Below the pieces are notes generated by a model. It was given only the letters and a program-made list of their open reading frames with translations. It did no database searches and had not been told where the DNA came from. From Bradyrhizobium sp. 138 (GTDB taxonomy: Bacteria; Pseudomonadota; Alphaproteobacteria; Rhizobiales; Xanthobacteraceae), in contig NZ_JADPKT010000086.1 of NCBI RefSeq assembly GCF_023074075.1, positions 1 through 64,000 on the forward strand: DNA of 64,000 bases, written 5' to 3'. Each line of letters starts with the position of its first letter. The stretch's first letter is position 1. Position numbers and translations under genes: made by a program. Shown here piece after piece: positions 39,558 through 47,786 of the stretch.

Positions 39558-39806
39558 ATGAATAGGACTTCTTCGGGAATGACGGTGGCGGTGCTGGTGG
39601 GGCTCGCCGTGCTGATGCCGACCAGCGCCTATGCCTATCTGGACCCGGGGAGCGGCGCCTTCGCCGTGCAGGCGCTGCTTGCCGGCATCGCCGGCGGCCT
39701 GATCGCCATTCGCGCTTACGGAAAGCGGGTGATGGGTTTCTTCCGGCGCTCGAAATCGTCGCCGGAGATTGCGATCAACAGATCCATATCGGACCACGAT
39801 GCGTGA
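39558..39806 (+). CDS. Small exported or membrane protein with YLDPGSG motif
   Basis: An 82-residue protein with a hydrophobic N-terminal signal segment ending SAYA, followed by YLDPGSGAFAVQALLAGIAG, a second hydrophobic segment, and a basic tail (RAYGKRVMGFFRR). The YLDPGxG opening recurs in small proteins next to surface-polysaccharide genes; the role is unknown. The ATG at 39,558 is chosen because the signal segment follows it; the frame is open further upstream through the end of xerC. It overlaps the next gene by 8 bases, which points to co-expression. Confidence 0.7.
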   Translation: MNRTSSGMTVAVLVGLAVLMPTSAYAYLDPGSGAFAVQALLAGIAGGLIAIRAYGKRVMGFFRRSKSSPEIAINRSISDHDA

Positions 39807-41202
39807 TCCCGGATCGTTCCGCGATCCCTCAGGCTACGTCTTCACCAAAGCTGGCCGGGTCTTTCGCGCGGTCGACGACGAAGCGTATCGCAACTTCCTG
39901 CTGCTGAAATCGTCGGGCGCCTACGATGCGCTGATCGAAAGAGGATGGATCGTCGCCGCGGAGGATGCAGGCTCCGACGAGGCGACGCAGATTCTGGTTC
40001 ATGCCGAAGCCAGCCAGCGGAAAGTTCTGGAGCATCCAAGGGTCCCGTTCATCTCCTATCCCTATGAATGGCCGTTCGAGCTGCTCAAGCGCGCCGCGCT
40101 GCTTCACATCGATGTCCATCTGCTCGCGCTCGACTTCGGTCTGACGCTGTCGGATGCGACCGCGTACAATATTCAGTTCATCGGAATCCGGCCGGTCTTC
40201 ATCGACACTTCCTCTTTCGTGCCTTATCGGGACGGCGACTATTGGGACGGCCACCGGCAATTCGTCGAACAATTCGCCAACCCGTTGCTGATGCGCGCCC
40301 TGCTCGGCGTCGCTCACAATTCCTGGTACCGGGGCGCGCTGGAGGGCATTCCGACCGCCGACATGGCGGCGCTGATCGGATGGCCCAAGCGGTGGCTCTC
40401 CCCGGACGTCATGACCAACATCACGCTTCCGGACCGCTTCCAGCGACGGGCACGCCGCGCTCCGGATCAGCCCTCACGCGCGCCGAAGCCGCTCCCCAAA
40501 GCCGCGCTTCAGATGATGTTGCGCCGCTTGCGGCGCTGGATCTCCAATCTCGCGCCGAAGGACGTCGGACCGACCGAATGGCAGCAATATGAGCGCGGCA
40601 ATCTTTCATATTCCGGCACCGAGGAAAGCAGGAAGCAGGAATTCGTCAGCCGCTTCGCGCAAGACAATACGCCGGCCTGTGCGTGGGACATCGGCTGCAA
40701 CACCGGTCGATATTCGCAAGCGCTTTTGCAAAGCCGGGTCCGGTCCGTGATCGGGTTCGACGCCGATCTCAACGCGCTCGACGTTGCGGTGGCGCGCGCG
40801 ACCGCGGACAAGCTGGACTTTCTCCCCCTGTTCAGCGATGCCGCAAATCCGAGCCCCGGTCAGGGCTGGGCGGAGACCGAGCGTTCGGGGCTGCATTCGC
40901 GCAGCAAGGCGGACGCCGTCATCGCGCTCGCGATCGTGCACCATCTCGCCATCGGCCGGAACATTCCGCTGCCGTCGGTGCTGGACTGGCTCGTGGGATT
41001 GGCGCCACGCGGCGTGATCGAGTTCGTTCCGAAGTCCGACCCGATGATCCAGCGCATGCTGCGGCTGAGGCGTGACATTTTCGATGGCTATGACGCCGAC
41101 CAATTCGAGCGCGCCTTGACCCGCCATGCAACGATCGTGCGGCGGCTCGACCTCACCCCGGGTGGCCGCACGCTGTATGAATTTGCAAGACACATCGATT
41201 GA
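39799..41202 (+). CDS. Class I SAM-dependent methyltransferase, NoeA-like
   Basis: A 467-residue protein. After an N-terminal domain of about 270 residues (DPSGYVFTKAGRVFRAVDDEAY, then PFISYPYEWPFELLK and VFIDTSSFVPY), it has a Rossmann methyltransferase domain with motif I AWDIGCNTGRYSQAL and acidic-loop VIGFDADLNAL. It resembles the rhizobial NoeA host-range proteins and their many homologues outside nodulation clusters; the substrate is not established. ATG 39,799 is used; a longer frame begins at 39,769. It starts 8 bases inside the YLDPG gene and is followed after 7 bases by a membrane hydrolase gene. Confidence 0.78.
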   Translation: MRDPGSFRDPSGYVFTKAGRVFRAVDDEAYRNFLLLKSSGAYDALIERGWIVAAEDAGSDEATQILVHAEASQRKVLEHPRVPFISYPYEWPFELLKRAALLHIDVHLLALDFGLTLSDATAYNIQFIGIRPVFIDTSSFVPYRDGDYWDGHRQFVEQFANPLLMRALLGVAHNSWYRGALEGIPTADMAALIGWPKRWLSPDVMTNITLPDRFQRRARRAPDQPSRAPKPLPKAALQMMLRRLRRWISNLAPKDVGPTEWQQYERGNLSYSGTEESRKQEFVSRFAQDNTPACAWDIGCNTGRYSQALLQSRVRSVIGFDADLNALDVAVARATADKLDFLPLFSDAANPSPGQGWAETERSGLHSRSKADAVIALAIVHHLAIGRNIPLPSVLDWLVGLAPRGVIEFVPKSDPMIQRMLRLRRDIFDGYDADQFERALTRHATIVRRLDLTPGGRTLYEFARHID

Positions 41203-41209
41203 GACCGAA

Positions 41210-42748
41210 ATGCCGCTCCGATCCAACGACAGAATAGTCCTGCTCCGCGCGGTCGCGACGGCCGTCCTTCTGTCCACGATGGCCCTCCTCAATTTCTACG
41301 CAGCGAACATGAGCGCGCTGGCTGGTCCGTCGCGTGTCATGCAATACGCGGCCGGCATCGTGGCGATCGCGGCAGCCCTCTCCGTGGGTCTCGCATTGCT
41401 GCTGCGCAAGGTCCCGCCATGGCGCATCGTTCTGGCGGTCGGGCTGACGATCTTCGTCTTCTTCGCCTATCGCGTCGAGCTGGTTGAGTACGAGATGAAG
41501 GGCCGCTTCGGCGACTGGGCCGCGATCGCCTGGACCATGATGGCCGTCGCCACCGGCATCGGCGCCCTGATCGTGATCCGCCGACCGGCACTCGTGACGG
41601 TCGCGCTGGTGGCGTCGTTGGCGTTTGCCGCCCCGCCTGCCGCCCGCATCGCGACCGCGCTTGCGAACGAGCAGCGCGTGCCGCGCCCGGTCGCGGGCGC
41701 CGATGAGCCGGCGATGAAGCTCACGATGTCTCCGAACATCTATTGGATCGTGCTCGATGCCTATCCAAGGCAGGACGTCCTCAAGGAAGACTTTTCATTC
41801 GACAACAGCGGCTTCCTCGCGTCGCTCGGCTCGAAGGACTTTACGGTTTTTCGCAACGCCCGCTCGAATTTTCCGGCCACGGCCAATTCGATATCGAGCA
41901 CGGCCAACGCCGACTACACCGTCGAGGGCGAAGGCAAGAACCTCAAGGCTTTCCCGATGGAGCGGCTGTATCCGATCGTGCGCGGCAAGAACCGGACGGT
42001 GGCCCGGCTCACCTCGGCCGGATACAGCTATGTCCACTTCGAAAACGGCTATGACAACCTGACCAAATGCGCATCCGACGCGCCGAGATGCCTGCGCGGA
42101 AATGTCGGGTTGGACGAGATGGACGTCGCCATCCTCTCCAACACACCGGTGATCGACTTGATCATCGGTCGGCGGCAGTCGCCGTTTGCGTGGGGCGGCG
42201 TGGATGACCTGACCCATCTGTTGAATGAAGTCCGGGCGACGCCGTCGCCGTTCTTCCTCTACGCACACATCCTGGTGCCGCATGTGCCGTTCCGTTTCAC
42301 GGCGGACTGCGGTTTCCGCCCTGCCGCCCCGGACCTCCAGCGCTGGATCCCGGCGAGCCGTCCGGCCTTCCTCGACCAGCTCCGCTGCGCCAACGCGCAG
42401 ACGCTGACGCTTGTCGACAAGATCGTGACGTCGGATCCCGACGCACTGATCATCCTCCAGTCGGATCATGGCACGGGCTTCCGCGGCCAGACCAATCGCC
42501 CGCCATCCGATTGGTCGGATGCCGATCTCCACGAACGATTCGCCGTTCTGGATGCGCTTCGGCTGCCGAAGCAATGCCGCGCGGCGGCTCCCGAAGACAT
42601 CACCTTGATCGACACCTTTCCGCTGGTCTTTGCCTGCCTGACAGGCGCCGTGTTCGAACCGCGTCATCCGCGCTTCTTTCTCACGCCGTATGATGACAGG
42701 CCCGACTTCGGGGATGCGGTCGAATTTCCGGCGGAAAGGGTGCGGTGA
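41210..42748 (+). CDS. Membrane-anchored sulfatase/phosphatase-superfamily protein
   Basis: A 512-residue protein with about four N-terminal membrane helices (residues about 15-160) and a periplasmic alkaline-phosphatase-superfamily domain opening PNIYWIVLDAYPRQDVL (metal Asp), with SNFPATANS as the nucleophile region, HILVPHVPF and QSDHGTGF. The nucleophile position looks like Thr or Ser, not a formylglycine Cys motif, so it may be a transferase (phosphoethanolamine or glycerol-phosphate-like) and not a sulfatase. It follows the methyltransferase by 7 bases and likely acts with it on an envelope glycan or lipid; the start with GAGACCGAAATG at 41,210 is preferred over longer frames. Confidence 0.72.
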   Translation: MPLRSNDRIVLLRAVATAVLLSTMALLNFYAANMSALAGPSRVMQYAAGIVAIAAALSVGLALLLRKVPPWRIVLAVGLTIFVFFAYRVELVEYEMKGRFGDWAAIAWTMMAVATGIGALIVIRRPALVTVALVASLAFAAPPAARIATALANEQRVPRPVAGADEPAMKLTMSPNIYWIVLDAYPRQDVLKEDFSFDNSGFLASLGSKDFTVFRNARSNFPATANSISSTANADYTVEGEGKNLKAFPMERLYPIVRGKNRTVARLTSAGYSYVHFENGYDNLTKCASDAPRCLRGNVGLDEMDVAILSNTPVIDLIIGRRQSPFAWGGVDDLTHLLNEVRATPSPFFLYAHILVPHVPFRFTADCGFRPAAPDLQRWIPASRPAFLDQLRCANAQTLTLVDKIVTSDPDALIILQSDHGTGFRGQTNRPPSDWSDADLHERFAVLDALRLPKQCRAAAPEDITLIDTFPLVFACLTGAVFEPRHPRFFLTPYDDRPDFGDAVEFPAERVR

Positions 42749-42848
42749 ACCAGCCGACAGCGTGACACACTCTCGTCATAGCTCGCGTGCCTCTTGCGCG
42801 GCGCCCGCGGTTCGGTCAATCGTTGCGGAACCGAGGCAGGAGAGATTT

Positions 42849-43439
42849 ATGAGCGCACATGAAAGCATGGAGCACGCCGAGCACGCCGAACACGCGTCCG
42901 GCTCGAACAAGAAGATCGCGCTCCTGATCGCCGTTCTGGCGCTGTTCCTGGCGATCTCCGAGACGCTCGGCAAGGGCGCCCAGACCGAATCGATCAGCAA
43001 GAACGTCGAGGCCGCCAATCTCTGGGCGTTCTTCCAGGCCAAGAGCATCCGCCGCACCGTGGTGCTGACCGCGGCCGAGCAGGGCAAGCTGACGCTGGGC
43101 GGCACGAGTGACGATGCCATAAAGGCGACGGTGCAGAAGCAGGTCGACGACTGGACCAAGACCGCGCAGCGCTACCGCTCCGAGCCCGAGACTGGCGAAG
43201 GCACCGAGCAGCTCGCGGAGAAAGCCAAGCACGCCGAGCACGACCGCGACGAGGCGACCGCGAAATACCACCATTTCGAGCTGGCGTCGGCCGCGTTCCA
43301 GATCGGCATCGTGCTGGCCTCGGCCACCATCATCACCGGCATGCTCGCGCTCGCCTATGTCAGCGGCGTGCTGACGATCGCCGGCCTCTTCATGACCGCG
43401 CTCGGCCTGTGGTGGCCGCATCTCTTGCATTTGCATTGA
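42849..43439 (+). CDS. DUF4337 membrane protein
   Basis: A 196-residue protein of unknown function matching the DUF4337 family pattern. One N-terminal membrane helix (about 23-40, IALLIAVLALFLAISETLG) follows a His/Glu-rich leader (HESMEHAEHAEH), then a helical region with NLWAFFQAKSIRR, and two C-terminal membrane helices (about 145-190). The ATG at 42,849 follows AGGAGAGATTT, an ideal ribosome site, which rules out the longer open frame. It stands alone, 100 bases after the membrane hydrolase. Confidence 0.85.
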   Translation: MSAHESMEHAEHAEHASGSNKKIALLIAVLALFLAISETLGKGAQTESISKNVEAANLWAFFQAKSIRRTVVLTAAEQGKLTLGGTSDDAIKATVQKQVDDWTKTAQRYRSEPETGEGTEQLAEKAKHAEHDRDEATAKYHHFELASAAFQIGIVLASATIITGMLALAYVSGVLTIAGLFMTALGLWWPHLLHLH

Positions 43440-43445
43440 GACTTG

Positions 43446-43516
43446 TAGCCCGCATGAAGCGTAGCGGAATGCGGGGAGGGCTGTCCCGGATTGCGCTGCG
43501 CTCCATCCGGGCTACG
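43446..43516. repeat. Palindromic repeat, family E
   Basis: TAGCCCGCATGAAGCGTAGC on the left is mirrored by CCGGGCTACG on the right with GGATTGCGCTGCGCTCCATCC inside. It lies between convergent genes and is of the AGCCCG...CGGGCTACG class. Confidence 0.75.
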
Positions 43517-43537
43517 TGACTGCCGTCGTGGCGAAGA

Positions 43538-44068
43538 TCACCGCGCTTCGTGCACGCTCTTCCTGAAGCGCTGGATCAGGCGGAGCGTGCGGGAGGACCA
43601 GCCCTCCCCGTCGCCGGCGATCAGCTCGCGGATACGGCGCTTGACCGGGTCGACCAGCTCGGCGGCCTTGGCCCGCACCTTCAGCACGAGATCGTAGATC
43701 CGCTCGAACCAGCGCATCTCCAGGAGCTTGTCGCGCGTCACATCGAACACGAAGGCGGTGACGCCGACGCCGAGCATTTTCGCGAAAACGATCGTGAACA
43801 CCGCGCTGGTCCAGTACTCGTGCGCGAGCAGCCACAGCCCGATCAGCTTGAGCGGAAACAGCGGGACGACGGGCACCGCGAATACGATCAGCGTCATGGC
43901 CGGCGACAGCGCGTCGACCCGCTCCGTCAGCCATTGCTTGAAGCGCGCCAGCGGGACGGCCGCGACAATCCGCGCGACGATCGGCTCGAGATGGTCCCAC
44001 AGCCAAGCTTCGATCAGAAAGACGATCGCAAGCAGGACCCAGACCGGTTGAAGAAGGCGGCGCAGCAT
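43538..44068 (-). CDS. Hypothetical inner-membrane protein
   Basis: A 176-residue protein without a recognised family. Two hydrophobic segments (LLQPVWVLLAIVFLIEAWLWDHL at the N terminus and PAMTLIVFAVPVVPLFPLKLIGLWLLA in the middle) are followed by AVFTIVFAKMLGVGVTAFVF and a basic C-terminal helical region. The ATG at 44,068 follows GCGGGAAACAC; a longer frame to 44,236 exists but lacks a site. It is 34 bases downstream of lpdA on the same strand and may be cotranscribed. Confidence 0.7.
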   Translation of the reverse strand: MLRRLLQPVWVLLAIVFLIEAWLWDHLEPIVARIVAAVPLARFKQWLTERVDALSPAMTLIVFAVPVVPLFPLKLIGLWLLAHEYWTSAVFTIVFAKMLGVGVTAFVFDVTRDKLLEMRWFERIYDLVLKVRAKAAELVDPVKRRIRELIAGDGEGWSSRTLRLIQRFRKSVHEAR

Positions 44069-44102
44069 GTGTTTCCCGCCCGATTCGGATCTGGGCGCGT
44101 GC

Positions 44103-45503
44103 CTACATATGGATGGCCCGCTTGCCGACTGCAAGCGCGGCTTCCTTGACGGCCTCTGAGCGGGTCGGATGGGCGTGACAGGTGCGGGCGAGATCCTCCG
44201 CACTGCCGCCAAATTCCATGAGAACGCAGGCTTCATGGATCATTTCGCCGGCCTCAATGCCGATAATGTGCACGCCGAGCACGCGATCGGTTTTCGCATC
44301 TGCGAGAATCTTCACGAAACCGTCTGTGGTCTGATTAACCTTGGAGCGGCCGTTGGCGGTGAACGGGAACTTTCCGACGGTATAGGCCGTGCCTGCCTGC
44401 TTCAGTTCCTCCTCGGTCTTGCCGACGGAGGACACTTCCGGCGTGGTATACACGACGCCGGGGATGACATCGTAATTCACGTGGCCGGCCTGGCCGGCGA
44501 TGATCTCGGCCACCGCAACGCCTTCATCCTCGGCCTTGTGCGCGAGCATCGGGCCGGCGACGACGTCGCCGATGGCATAGACGCCCTTCAGGCTGGTGGC
44601 GAAATGCGGATCGATCTGGACACGGCCGCGCGCGTCGAGCGCAACGCCGGCTTCCTTCAGGCCGAGACCGTCGGTGTACGGCACGCGGCCGATGCAGACG
44701 AGCACGACGTCGGCCTCGATCGTCTCGGCGGCACCACCCGCAGCCGGTTCGATTTTCGCAAGCAGCGCCTTGCTGTTCACTTCGACGCCAGTGACCTTCG
44801 AACCCAGCTTGAATGCAAATCCCTGCTTTTCAAGGATGCGCTGGAATTGCTTGGCGATCTCGCCGTCCATGCCGGGCAGAATACGATCGAGGAATTCGAC
44901 CACCATGACTTCGGATCCGAGCCGGCGCCACACAGAACCCAGTTCGAGCCCGATCACGCCGGCGCCAATGACCAGCAACCTGCCGGGCACCTTGTCCAGC
45001 GACAGCGCGCCGGTGGACGAGACGATGCGCTTCTCATCGATCTCGATGCCCTTGAGACGCGCGATGTCCGAGCCGGTGGCGATGACGATGTTCTTGGTGT
45101 CGACGACTTGCGACTTGCCGTCGGCGGAGACTTCCACCTTGCCGGTGCCCAAAATCTTGCCGGTGCCCTTGAGCACGTCGATCTTGTTCTTCTTCATCAG
45201 GAATTCGACGCCCTTGACGTTGCCATCGATGCCCTGCTGCTTGAAGTTCATCATCGCGGGCAAATCGAGCTTCGGAGACGAGACCGACACCCCCATTTTC
45301 GCGAAGGAATGGCCGGCTTCCTCGAACATTTCGGAGGCGTGCAGCAGCGCCTTCGAGGGCATGCAGCCGACATTGAGGCAGGTGCCGCCGAGGGTGGCGT
45401 TCTTTTCGACCACGGCGACTTTCATGCCGAGCTGGCTGGCGCGCACCGCGCAGACATAACCGCCCGGTCCGGTGCCGATGACGACGAGATCGTAGGTAGC
45501 CAT
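44103..45503 (-). CDS. lpdA: Dihydrolipoyl dehydrogenase
   Basis: FAD enzyme that reoxidises lipoyl groups of 2-oxoacid dehydrogenases using NAD. The 466-residue product has the FAD-binding GTGPGGYVCAV, the redox disulfide C42/C47 in GGTCLNVGCMPSK, the NAD-binding GAGVIGLELGSVW, and near the end HAHPTRSEAV, with the catalytic His and Glu. Downstream of sucB after an SDR gene, so it is the E3 of the 2-oxoglutarate dehydrogenase here. Confidence 0.97.
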   Translation of the reverse strand: MATYDLVVIGTGPGGYVCAVRASQLGMKVAVVEKNATLGGTCLNVGCMPSKALLHASEMFEEAGHSFAKMGVSVSSPKLDLPAMMNFKQQGIDGNVKGVEFLMKKNKIDVLKGTGKILGTGKVEVSADGKSQVVDTKNIVIATGSDIARLKGIEIDEKRIVSSTGALSLDKVPGRLLVIGAGVIGLELGSVWRRLGSEVMVVEFLDRILPGMDGEIAKQFQRILEKQGFAFKLGSKVTGVEVNSKALLAKIEPAAGGAAETIEADVVLVCIGRVPYTDGLGLKEAGVALDARGRVQIDPHFATSLKGVYAIGDVVAGPMLAHKAEDEGVAVAEIIAGQAGHVNYDVIPGVVYTTPEVSSVGKTEEELKQAGTAYTVGKFPFTANGRSKVNQTTDGFVKILADAKTDRVLGVHIIGIEAGEMIHEACVLMEFGGSAEDLARTCHAHPTRSEAVKEAALAVGKRAIHM

Positions 45504-45559
45504 GAGAGAAAGTCCCGTGAGTTTAGCGTGATGAGGATGCGTCAGCGTCTGCCGGTGCG

Positions 45560-46321
45560 TTAGCGTCCGCCGGAGACATCGAGAGTGGCTGCGGTGACGT
45601 AGGAGGCCTCGTCCGACAGCAGCCAGACGATGGCGTTGGCGATTTCGTCCGCGGTGCCGACGCGCTTCATCGGCACCAGATGGGCCAGACGATGGGCGCG
45701 GTCGGGCTCGCCGCCGGCGGCATGGATCTCGGTGTCGATCAGGCCGGGGCGAATGCCTGCGACGCGAATGCCTTCGCCTGCGACTTCATAGCCGAGGCCG
45801 ATGGTGAAGGAATCGATCGCGCCCTTGGAGGCCGCATAGTCGACATAGGTGTTGGGCGAGCCGAGCTTCGCGGCGACCGATGAGAGATTGACGATGACGC
45901 CGCCCTTGCCGCCATGCTTGGTCGACATCCGCTTCACCGCCTCGCGGGCGCAGAGGATCGAGCCCGTGACGTTGACCGCCATCACGCGCTGGATGCGCTC
46001 GGCCGACATCTCGTCGACGCGCACGCCGCTCTGGCCGACGATGCCGCCATTGTTGACGAGCGCCCCGAGCGTGCCGAACTTGTCCGCCGCCTTGAACAGT
46101 TCGAGGATGTCACCTTCCTCGGCGACATCGCATTTCACCGCGATGGCCTTGCCGTTGCTGGCCTCGATCTGCGCGACCACCTCGTCGGCGGCGGTCTTGT
46201 TGCTGGCATAGCCGACCACGACGCGAAAGCCGCGCGCGGCCGCCGCAATCGCGGTCGCCCGCCCGATGCCGCGGCTGCCGCCGGTGATGACAACGACTTT
46301 ATCCGTCACGCGCGCCTCCAT
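45560..46321 (-). CDS. SDR-family oxidoreductase
   Basis: A 253-residue short-chain dehydrogenase/reductase: cofactor motif TGGSRGIGRA (GxxxGxG), NNGG, and the catalytic Ser region with YVDYAASK. It is close to FabG-type or glucose/ribitol-type reductases, and the presence of an Arg-rich cofactor region suggests NADP, though that is not certain. Located between sucB and lpdA in the TCA block, which is an unrelated passenger position. Substrate unknown. Confidence 0.88.
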   Translation of the reverse strand: MEARVTDKVVVITGGSRGIGRATAIAAAARGFRVVVGYASNKTAADEVVAQIEASNGKAIAVKCDVAEEGDILELFKAADKFGTLGALVNNGGIVGQSGVRVDEMSAERIQRVMAVNVTGSILCAREAVKRMSTKHGGKGGVIVNLSSVAAKLGSPNTYVDYAASKGAIDSFTIGLGYEVAGEGIRVAGIRPGLIDTEIHAAGGEPDRAHRLAHLVPMKRVGTADEIANAIVWLLSDEASYVTAATLDVSGGR

Positions 46322-46373
46322 GGTTCGACATGCGCCGTCGCGAACGGCGACGGCGCTCGCAGAGCATCAGGGA

Positions 46374-47609
46374 TCAGAGATCGAGCACCAGACGCGCCGG
46401 ATCTTCCAGGCTCTCCTTGACGCGAACCAGGAAGGTGACGGCTTCCTTGCCGTCGATGACGCGGTGATCGTAGGACAGCGCCAGATACATCATCGGGCGG
46501 ACCTCGATCTTGCCGCCGACGACCATCGGGCGATCTTGGATCTTGTGCATGCCGAGGATGCCGGACTGCGGCGCGTTCAGGATCGGGGTCGACATCAGCG
46601 AGCCGTAGATGCCGCCATTGGTGATGGTGAAGGTGCCGCCCTGCATCTCGTCGATCTTGAGCTGGCCGTCGCGGGCGCGGCGGCCGAAATCGGCGATGCC
46701 CTTCTCGATGTCGGCGATCGACTTGTGGTCGCAGTCGCGCACCACGGGCACGACGAGGCCCTTGTCGGTGCCGACGGCGACGCCGATGTGATAGTAGTTC
46801 TTGTAGATCAGGTCGGTGCCGTCGATCTCGGCGTTGACGGCCGGGATGTCCTTCAGCGCCTGCACCACCGCCTTGGTGAAGAAGCCCATGAAGCCGAGCT
46901 TACTGCCGTGCTTCTTCTCGAACGCATCCTTGTAGTGCGCACGCAGCGCCATCACGTTGGTCATGTCGACCTCGTTGAAGGTCGTCAGCATGGCCGCGGT
47001 GTTCTGCACGTCCTTGAGGCGGCGCGCGATGGTCTGGCGCAGCCGGGTCATCTTGACGCGTTCTTCGCGGGCGGCATCATCCGCCGGCGAGGGCGCGCGG
47101 ACCTGCACGGCGGCGGCGGGCTGGTTGACCGGGGTCGGCGCGGAGGCCGCGCGCTCGATCGCAGCGAGCATGTCGCCCTTGGTGACGCGGCCGTCCTTGC
47201 CGGAGCCGGGAACGGTCGAGGCATCGACGCCGCTCTCGGCCGACAGCTTTCGCACGGAAGGCGCGAGCGGGGCATCGGCCGGCGGCGCCTTCGCAGCCGG
47301 GGCCGGTGCGGCAGCAGCAGCCGCGGGAGCCGCTGCAGGCTTGGCAGGCGCAGCGGCCGGTTTGGCAGCGCCGACGCCATCGGTGATCTGGCCGAGCAGT
47401 GCGCCGACCGCGACGGTGGCACCATCGGCGGCGACGATCTCGCTCAGCGTGCCGGCGGAGGGCGCCGGGACTTCGATGGTGACCTTGTCGGTCTCGAGCT
47501 CCACCAAGGGCTCGTCGACGGCGACGGGATCACCGGCCTTCTTGAACCAGCGGCCGATGGTGGCCTCGGTGACGGATTCGCCGAGCGTCGGCACACGAAT
47601 TTCAGTCAT
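46374..47609 (-). CDS. sucB: 2-oxoglutarate dehydrogenase E2 (dihydrolipoyl succinyltransferase)
   Basis: Transfers succinyl from the lipoyl arm to CoA. The 411-residue product has an N-terminal lipoyl domain with ETDKVTIEVPAP (lipoyl-Lys), an Ala/Pro-rich hinge (about residues 95-135), the peripheral subunit-binding domain (SVRKLSAESGVDASTVPGSGKDGRVTKGD) and the catalytic domain ending with SYDHRVIDGKEAVTFL. Single lipoyl domain, normal length. It lies 177 bases after sucA. Confidence 0.97.
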   Translation of the reverse strand: MTEIRVPTLGESVTEATIGRWFKKAGDPVAVDEPLVELETDKVTIEVPAPSAGTLSEIVAADGATVAVGALLGQITDGVGAAKPAAAPAKPAAAPAAAAAAPAPAAKAPPADAPLAPSVRKLSAESGVDASTVPGSGKDGRVTKGDMLAAIERAASAPTPVNQPAAAVQVRAPSPADDAAREERVKMTRLRQTIARRLKDVQNTAAMLTTFNEVDMTNVMALRAHYKDAFEKKHGSKLGFMGFFTKAVVQALKDIPAVNAEIDGTDLIYKNYYHIGVAVGTDKGLVVPVVRDCDHKSIADIEKGIADFGRRARDGQLKIDEMQGGTFTITNGGIYGSLMSTPILNAPQSGILGMHKIQDRPMVVGGKIEVRPMMYLALSYDHRVIDGKEAVTFLVRVKESLEDPARLVLDL

Positions 47610-47710
47610 GGTCTTTGTCCTTAGGGATCGCCAATGCGGTCATAAGTGCGGATGCCATCGCCTGCGAAAAGCAAGCCATCCAGCAAACCGGACGCTCGTA
47701 CAGGGCACGG

Positions 47711-47774
47711 ACGTCACGGCGTACTGGATGCCCCGCTCCGGTGCGCTGGTTGCGCACGAGGCGGGGCATGACGC
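47711..47774. repeat. Palindromic repeat between sucA and sucB
   Basis: GGATGCCCCGC and GCGGGGCATGACG form the outer arms, with GTGCG...GCGCAC inside, typical of the GATGCCCCGC intergenic repeat class. It lies in the 177-base gap between sucA and sucB and may alter their ratio. Confidence 0.75.
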
Positions 47775-47786
47775 AGTTCGAAAAGT

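Noticed and set aside
41210..42748. Assignment as an ordinary formylglycine sulfatase
   Set aside because: No C/S-x-P/A-x-R motif is visible in the nucleophile region, so only the superfamily is claimed.
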